A DNA stretch of 64,000 nt, from positions 62,001 to 126,000 of the forward strand of contig JNEN01001277.1 of assembly GCA_000697355.1 (NCBI GenBank). Reading direction: 5' to 3'. The notes beneath the pieces are model-generated. The model had not been told where the DNA came from and searched no databases. It was given only the letters and a program-made list of their open reading frames with translations. Shown piece by piece: positions 59,740-64,000 of the stretch (positions are counted from its first letter, which is position 1; each line of letters begins with the position of its first letter). This DNA is from Syncephalastrum monosporum B8922. Lineage: Eukaryota; Mucoromycota; Mucoromycetes; Mucorales; Syncephalastraceae. The position numbers were made by a program, and so were the translations under genes.

Positions 59740-60190
59740 CTCTGGTCCTCTCGGAACCCTCAAATACGAGGTGGCTTTCAATCTCCAAGGTGCGTATTTG
59801 TGGTTCACTGATAAAGACTCATGGGAGCCTAAAAGAATACTTGGCATCAAAGAGCGCGATCTCATTGCATATTAGCGTCCTGTCAGAAAAGTGATTGCGG
59901 CGGACGACCTTTCCATTCCTGTTGCTTATTCTCGACATTCAACTCCTGGTATCTTCTACACGCGTTTTTGCGGCGTGCCCGAAAGTAAACTTTTTTTTTT
60001 CCTCTGCTATCCTGTAACTATTTTGGAGTTTCGAACAGGTACCTTAAGCATCAGTACGGAATCGGGCCGTATTGCTGCACGGTTGCCCAAATGCAGAGGT
60101 CATTTGAGTCTTCTGAAAGCAACAGGGCTCATTGAAACCGTGCAAGGTTTGGAACAGATGACTTTTTATAACTTTATGTATTGTAAAATA
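59740..60190 (+). pseudogene. Unidentified coding relic with one intron-like gap
   Basis: One plus-strand frame reads like real protein for about 80 codons with a single internal stop: 'YEVAFNLQGAYLWFTD', 'EPKRILGIKERDLIAY', stop at 59872, then 'VIAADDLSIPVAYSRHST' and 'TRFCGVPES'. An intron-like gap (GTAAAC ... AACAG, about 59984-60039) joins in frame to 'STLSISTESGRIAARLP' and 'LLKATGLIETVQGLE'. No start and no family recognised. Probably a decayed gene fragment. Confidence 0.4.
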
Positions 60191-60540
60191 TATATATATA
60201 GTGCACTGTCTGATCCTCAATGATATCGAAGGACAGTTCAGTACTGTATCTTAGGTGACCGTATCTCTGCTCGTAGCCCCAGCGGCCCATCATCTTTTTC
60301 TTGACTGATTCCGTATTTTTAGCAGGATTTCTCGACATTGAAAGTGTTCTTTTCTGTTCATCTGGGGCACGCTGCGCCATTTGCTGTGTCTATTTTTTTC
60401 TTGGATGCATCGACGCTGAACTGTATAAACACTTCTTTGATGAAACTGATTGGCCAATGGGTTCGTGGTTGGAATTGACAGTCACCAAAACAATAATTTG
60501 GGGGAACTTTTGACAAGCTTGTCTCTATTTTCCTGTAAGC

Positions 60541-61341
60541 ATGTCAAAGAGCATCAAGGCCCTCAGCCTGAAGGGCAAGCAAGACTGGGAGACCTCCATA
60601 TACTGCTTCTCGCGTGTGCAGCGCAACAAGCTTCTCTGGGAGAATGACGGTGCGGCCAAGGAAGCCCTGAAGCATTTCTTCCAGAAGCAGTTGACATCGA
60701 CGCCTCAGTTCAAGCACACACCTTCCCGCGTCACCATTCAAATGTTTTACTACGTCGACCCCAACTTTGGCAACCCGAGCGCACACACACTGAAGCCTCT
60801 CGAGAAGCTTGTGACTAGCTTGTATCCCAACAAGCAAGTCGATGTCAAGCTGATCCGTGTCCACTACCCTTACATGAATGCCGAGATTCTTGCCCAGTAC
60901 TTGACCATCAACGCCAACCGTCTCGGCTGGTCGATTGTCACCCGTCAGTTCATGCGCAACGCACCCATTGTCAAGCCACCGCTTCCGCATAGCATGCCGT
61001 TCGGCGTGCAGTGGAACAGTTTGTTGCCACAGGTTGCCAACGGTCGCCTGACCACCGGTATCCAGGGCATCAAGTACCAGGTGTCGGGTCGACTGGGTCG
61101 CAAGAAGGGTGCTGGCCGATCACAGGTACTGCGCAAGTCGCTCGGTACTTTCCAGTTCACCTCGCACAAGTCGCTTGTCGATGTCGGCCGCCACACGTTC
61201 TCCAACAAGAACGGCAGTATCACGGTCAAGGTCTGGATCTCGTCTGCCTTGTTCGGTGTCAATGCCATCAACGCCATGGCCAAGAACGCCCTCAAGAAGG
61301 CAGAGACAAAGGCTGTGCAGGCTGCTACGCCAAAGCTCTGA
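60541..61341 (+). CDS. Mitochondrial small-subunit ribosomal protein uS3m (Var1/Rps3 family), nuclear gene
   Basis: Single-exon, 266 aa. It follows the fungal mitochondrial Var1/uS3m pattern: 'WETSIYCFSRVQRNKLLW' near the N-terminus (yeast Var1 has W-N-T-Q-I-Y-N-Y), 'IQMFYYVDPN', 'LVTSLYPNKQVDVKLIRVHY' with 'PYMNAEILAQYLTIN', 'FMRNAPIVKPPLPHSMPFGV', 'GIKYQVSGRLGRKKGAGRS' and a C-terminal 'FSNKNGSITVKVWISS'. It is a core protein of the mitoribosome small-subunit head. Codon use is like the neighbouring nuclear genes and GC-rich, not mitochondrial. The N-terminus 'MSKSIKALSLKGK' is basic without acidic residues, suitable for mitochondrial import. In most fungi that keep this gene it is in mtDNA. 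The start is the first ATG; no upstream exon was seen. Confidence 0.82.
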   Translation: MSKSIKALSLKGKQDWETSIYCFSRVQRNKLLWENDGAAKEALKHFFQKQLTSTPQFKHTPSRVTIQMFYYVDPNFGNPSAHTLKPLEKLVTSLYPNKQVDVKLIRVHYPYMNAEILAQYLTINANRLGWSIVTRQFMRNAPIVKPPLPHSMPFGVQWNSLLPQVANGRLTTGIQGIKYQVSGRLGRKKGAGRSQVLRKSLGTFQFTSHKSLVDVGRHTFSNKNGSITVKVWISSALFGVNAINAMAKNALKKAETKAVQAATPKL

Positions 61342-61555
61342 TCAAGCTCTCATCCCCTTTTTCGTTTTCGCATTCTCCCCGTCCTCTAAACCACCGCCTA
61401 TCACTTTTTTCACCCAATGAAAAAAATAAAATGTATACATACATAGACATGCCAAAAAGAAAGAAAAAAAAAGAGACGGGAATGAAATCAAAACGAGTTG
61501 CATGGGATATTATACACTGTACATAAAAATAACACGAACGAGACCTTCATATTAA

Positions 61556-62250
61556 TCATGAGGACGTCTGTTGTGAATAGAGATGGCCAAACTGCGTGCT
61601 CAACCAGTCCAGCTGTTGAACAAGTGTCGTATGCCGTACTTCGTGCCATTCGTGCACTTCAAAGGCTTCCTCGATGCGCCTAGCAACACGGAAGAAATAA
61701 GCATATGATGATAACATCCGCAGGTAGCAGTCATCCTACCGTCGGGTATCAGCGTGGATGGTGGCATTTTGGATGTGAAGAGAGCACTGGACATCAGGGT
61801 ATTCGCTTGGGATGATTAAAAGCAGCTGTAGACTGTAAATGCCGTCTACAGGCTGAGGCAGGGTGAGGCTGACTTCGCCTCGCGTGGGGGCGTGTTCGTT
61901 ACCTAGACTATGTGTTGTCAATTTCAAAAAACGCGGTCCAAATGTGTTACTGCGTTGTACCTGGTGCGCAGGAACCGAGGTCGAAATTTTTTAATGAGCT
62001 GGTCCATTTCAAGATCACGGATGGCACTCTGGATAGAATGCGAGTCGCCTGCATTGAGTTCTTGGGGTGGTGGCTCGTCGAGCTCATGAAGTGCGTCATC
62101 AAAGAGAACGGCGTGCGAGGCGTTGATGGGTGGTCCCTTGATGGGCAGAATGTGGGCAAACAAACACTCGTCACCTGCACGACACTGGCCCTGGGCAAAG
62201 AACCGACACGCAGGAGGAAAGCGTTTGGTCGACTGCGGACTGGTGAACAT
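61556..62250 (-). CDS. CCCH zinc-finger protein with RWD-like middle
   Basis: About 193 aa in three minus-strand exons (approximately 62250-61961, 61908-61740, 61679-61556). One CCCH finger lies near the N-terminus: 'CRFFAQGQCRAGDECLFAH' fits C-x7-C-x5-C-x3-H, usually RNA binding. After a linker ('LDEPPPQELNAGD') comes a block like an RWD/UBC-type fold ('IYSLQLLLIIPSEYPDVQC') and a helical end ('EAFEVHEWHEV'). No exact orthologue recognised. The middle-exon border may be off by one base. The gene is convergent with uS3m, about 215 nt between stop codons. Confidence 0.72.
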
Positions 62251-63191
62251 AGGTGATATACAGTCTATGTATTCTATGTATTATGTAAGGTGTGTCCGGC
62301 AGGAGCGGGTGATGCCAAAGGATTGAAATGAGAAAGTGTACTGACCCGGTCACAGGGACAAATCCAATCAAAATTGGGACCAGTTCATTTTCATTTCATT
62401 TCATTTCGTTTCATTTCATTTCAATTTATATCACTTCATTTCAGAGTAGCGTGAACTTTAATAAAAAGAAGGAAGAAGTTACTGCCCGTATCGGATGCAT
62501 TCGAGACGAGGTCATCTTTGAGCGTCGCTTGTATCAAGCTATCGATGAACGGATATGTATTCTTACATAAAGTACATGCTGTATTTTGAGTCGGCGACCG
62601 ACAACCTCGATTGATTGAGGTGGCACATGATACCCGCTTTATTACCTCCTGCATGTGATTAGCCTTGCTGCCACGAACCAAAGAAAAAGTAACGACAGCC
62701 TGTACCTGTGCAGCCCTCCATGCATTCAAAGTACGCTGCTGAACTCTATGTCGTAGCATATCAGAGATGCCTGGGAAAAAAAGCTCGACACCTGGCATAT
62801 CAATGCACTTATCATTTGTAAGTAAAGTAGAACTACAGTGTATTTGACGGTAGAGGGAAGGAGAAAGACAGAGAGACTGGGATACGGGGAAATGCAGAAC
62901 CCACGGCAGAAAGAAATGACAGCATTAATAGAGCAGTAGGTGATCAAGGACATGTCTGTAAGAGCAGTAAAAAGTTTAGAAGCAAGGACGGAGTGTATAT
63001 TTGAAGGTAGTGCAAATGTTCGGCCCATCTGGTACTTGTCCTGGACTTGAGAGACGACATAATATTTCTCCCTTCTTTTCGTCCCTTCCTTGTCTGACCT
63101 TTCTCTCTCTCGCTCTCTCTCTTTTACACTCCCTCTTTTAGCTCATCGCCACTCTTTTTGTCTCCTTTTTCTTCTCGTCTTTTGCTTCATC
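62251..63191. other. Intergenic with TTTCA repeat
   Basis: Contains the pentanucleotide repeat at 62385-62443 and a CT-rich block (63070-63180) before the last gene. Minus-strand frame 62798-62436 has no domain. Confidence 0.5.
62385..62443. repeat. (TTTCA)n pentanucleotide microsatellite
   Basis: About ten TTTCA-type units with a few variants (TTTCG, ATATC). Confidence 0.85.
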
Positions 63192-64000
63192 ATGGAGACT
63201 GACCACATTCATTTCGAGCATCAGACCGCTCCAGAAAGCACCCGCGGACTCTTTGACCCGCCAGAGCCCCAACACGAGGTAACCGTTCAATATCAGTCAC
63301 TAGGCAACTTGATATACTTAGATACACAGAAGAACATGAGCGATAGGCGCCGCTCGATGGATCCGTTTCAAAAGACACCGCTGACGCCCAAACCTCAAAA
63401 AGAACAGCAAGAAAAGGCGTTTGTGCGTGGCCACCAGCGGTCTCGATCGGCTGTCATGCTAACGAATCAGTCCAAGCGAAATTTCGGGCTCCAGACACTC
63501 ACTGAAGAAATGAAGCAGCCCGAAAAAGAGGAGGATCAGTCCGTCACGGTCGACTCCCTCCAGGACATGATCAACACCCTCAAGAGTCTTCCGCCCGTGA
63601 CACTCAAGGAGTCAAACCGCAACTCACAGCGCAAGCTCTCGCTGTCCATGATGAAGCCTTTGGCCACCGCCGCCGGCGGCAGCTCCAGCACCAGCAGCAC
63701 CAGCGGCAGCAGCAGTGGCGCCGACACCATGCAGAACATGATCCAAAACACCGTCCAGGAGCTGCGCAACATTCCGCCGCAAGACAAAACCGTGCGTCGT
63801 CGCAGTCGCCGGGCGGCCTCGATGAACACAACCCTCGAGGCGTCGACGGCCATGCGCGACGCAGCCCTCGCCGAAGCCGAGGCAAAACTGCTCGGCCAGC
63901 AGGGCCGTATCATGGAAGAAGGACCGACCAATCCACGATTGGGTATGCCCCGTCGACATACGACCTCGCTCAAGGGACCACCCCCGTTGGCATCGTCGTC
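63192..64000 (+). CDS. Unrecognised basic/low-complexity protein, partial at window end
   Basis: Exon 1 is 63192-63278; exon 2 starts at 63330 and runs off the window. The visible ~250 residues begin 'METDHIHFEHQTAPESTRGL' and are Ser/Pro/Lys-rich, with 'RRRSMDPFQKTPLTPKP' (several SP/TP sites), 'SVTVDSLQDMINTLKSLPP', a Ser/Thr/Gly stretch, the similar 'MIQNTVQELRNIPPQD', then 'RRRSRRAASM'. The two 'xMIxxxxxxLxxxPP' stretches could be repeats. Many Ser in basic context suggest kinase regulation. I do not know the family; the structured part may lie beyond the end. Confidence 0.7.
   Translation, partial: METDHIHFEHQTAPESTRGLFDPPEPQHEVTVQYQSLGNLIYLDTQKNMSDRRRSMDPFQKTPLTPKPQKEQQEKAFVRGHQRSRSAVMLTNQSKRNFGLQTLTEEMKQPEKEEDQSVTVDSLQDMINTLKSLPPVTLKESNRNSQRKLSLSMMKPLATAAGGSSSTSSTSGSSSGADTMQNMIQNTVQELRNIPPQDKTVRRRSRRAASMNTTLEASTAMRDAALAEAEAKLLGQQGRIMEEGPTNPRLGMPRRHTTSLKGPPPLASS

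Overview
The window is nuclear DNA of a filamentous fungus, most likely an early-diverging one of the Mucorales (Mucoromycota) type. Protein-coding genes are split by many short GT..AG introns (about 45-100 nt), intergenic regions are AT-rich with long pyrimidine or purine tracts, and the gene families are fungal (Sks1/Ran1-like kinase, Ste20-type PAK, CRAL-TRIO/RhoGAP, Ssh4-like SPRY protein, monocarboxylate-type MFS carrier, tandem CYP509-like P450s). I assign the clade from gene style, not from a marker search.

Layout. 1-3.1 kb: no convincing gene. 3.1-5.3 kb: intact ankyrin/DysF-like/FYVE/RING E3 ligase gene, followed at 6.3-7.7 kb by a decayed copy of its 3' two thirds. 10.1-11.3 kb: single-exon Ser/Thr kinase. 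11.7-13.5 kb: coding relics including a frameshifted Helitron Rep (HUH) domain. 14.6-19.2 kb: two tandem minus-strand P450 genes. 19.6-20.6 kb: relic of a Fanzor (eukaryotic TnpB-like RNA-guided nuclease). 22.2-23.5 kb: sugar-phosphate/nucleotide-sugar transporter. 25.0-26.7 kb: MFS monocarboxylate carrier. 27.9-28.5 kb: nucleoside diphosphate kinase. 28.5-38.2 kb: repeat-rich accessory block with two divergent, decayed USP7/UBP15-like deubiquitinase copies, a broken LINE between them, palindromes and tandem repeats. 38.3-41.6 kb: UCH deubiquitinase and CRAL-TRIO/RhoGAP protein. 43.4-46.1 kb: PAK kinase. 46.6-47.6 kb: MBIP-like protein. 47.9-48.0 kb: tiny secreted peptide. 49.0-52.0 kb: RNase P/MRP subunit POP1. 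53.1-54.5 kb: Ssh4-like ubiquitin-ligase adaptor. 55.6-58.7 kb: a three-exon gene for a bacterial-type N6-adenine DNA methyltransferase of Eco57I/type IIG architecture. 60.5-61.3 kb: nuclear gene for mitochondrial ribosomal protein uS3m (Var1 family). 61.6-62.3 kb: CCCH zinc-finger protein. 63.2 kb to the end: start of an unrecognised basic, low-complexity protein.

The most unusual item is the DNA adenine methyltransferase: all catalytic motifs and a restriction-system-like target-recognition half are present, no nuclease is visible, and it carries fungal introns and a polyglutamine tract, which suggests an acquired and domesticated restriction-modification enzyme. Next are the Fanzor relic, the nucleus-encoded uS3m, the nested DUB/LINE graveyard and a UCH whose catalytic Asp is Asn. 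Four loci concern ubiquitin (RING E3, USP relics, UCH, Ssh4-like adaptor), but they are spread out with separate promoters and I see no operon-like or cluster logic.
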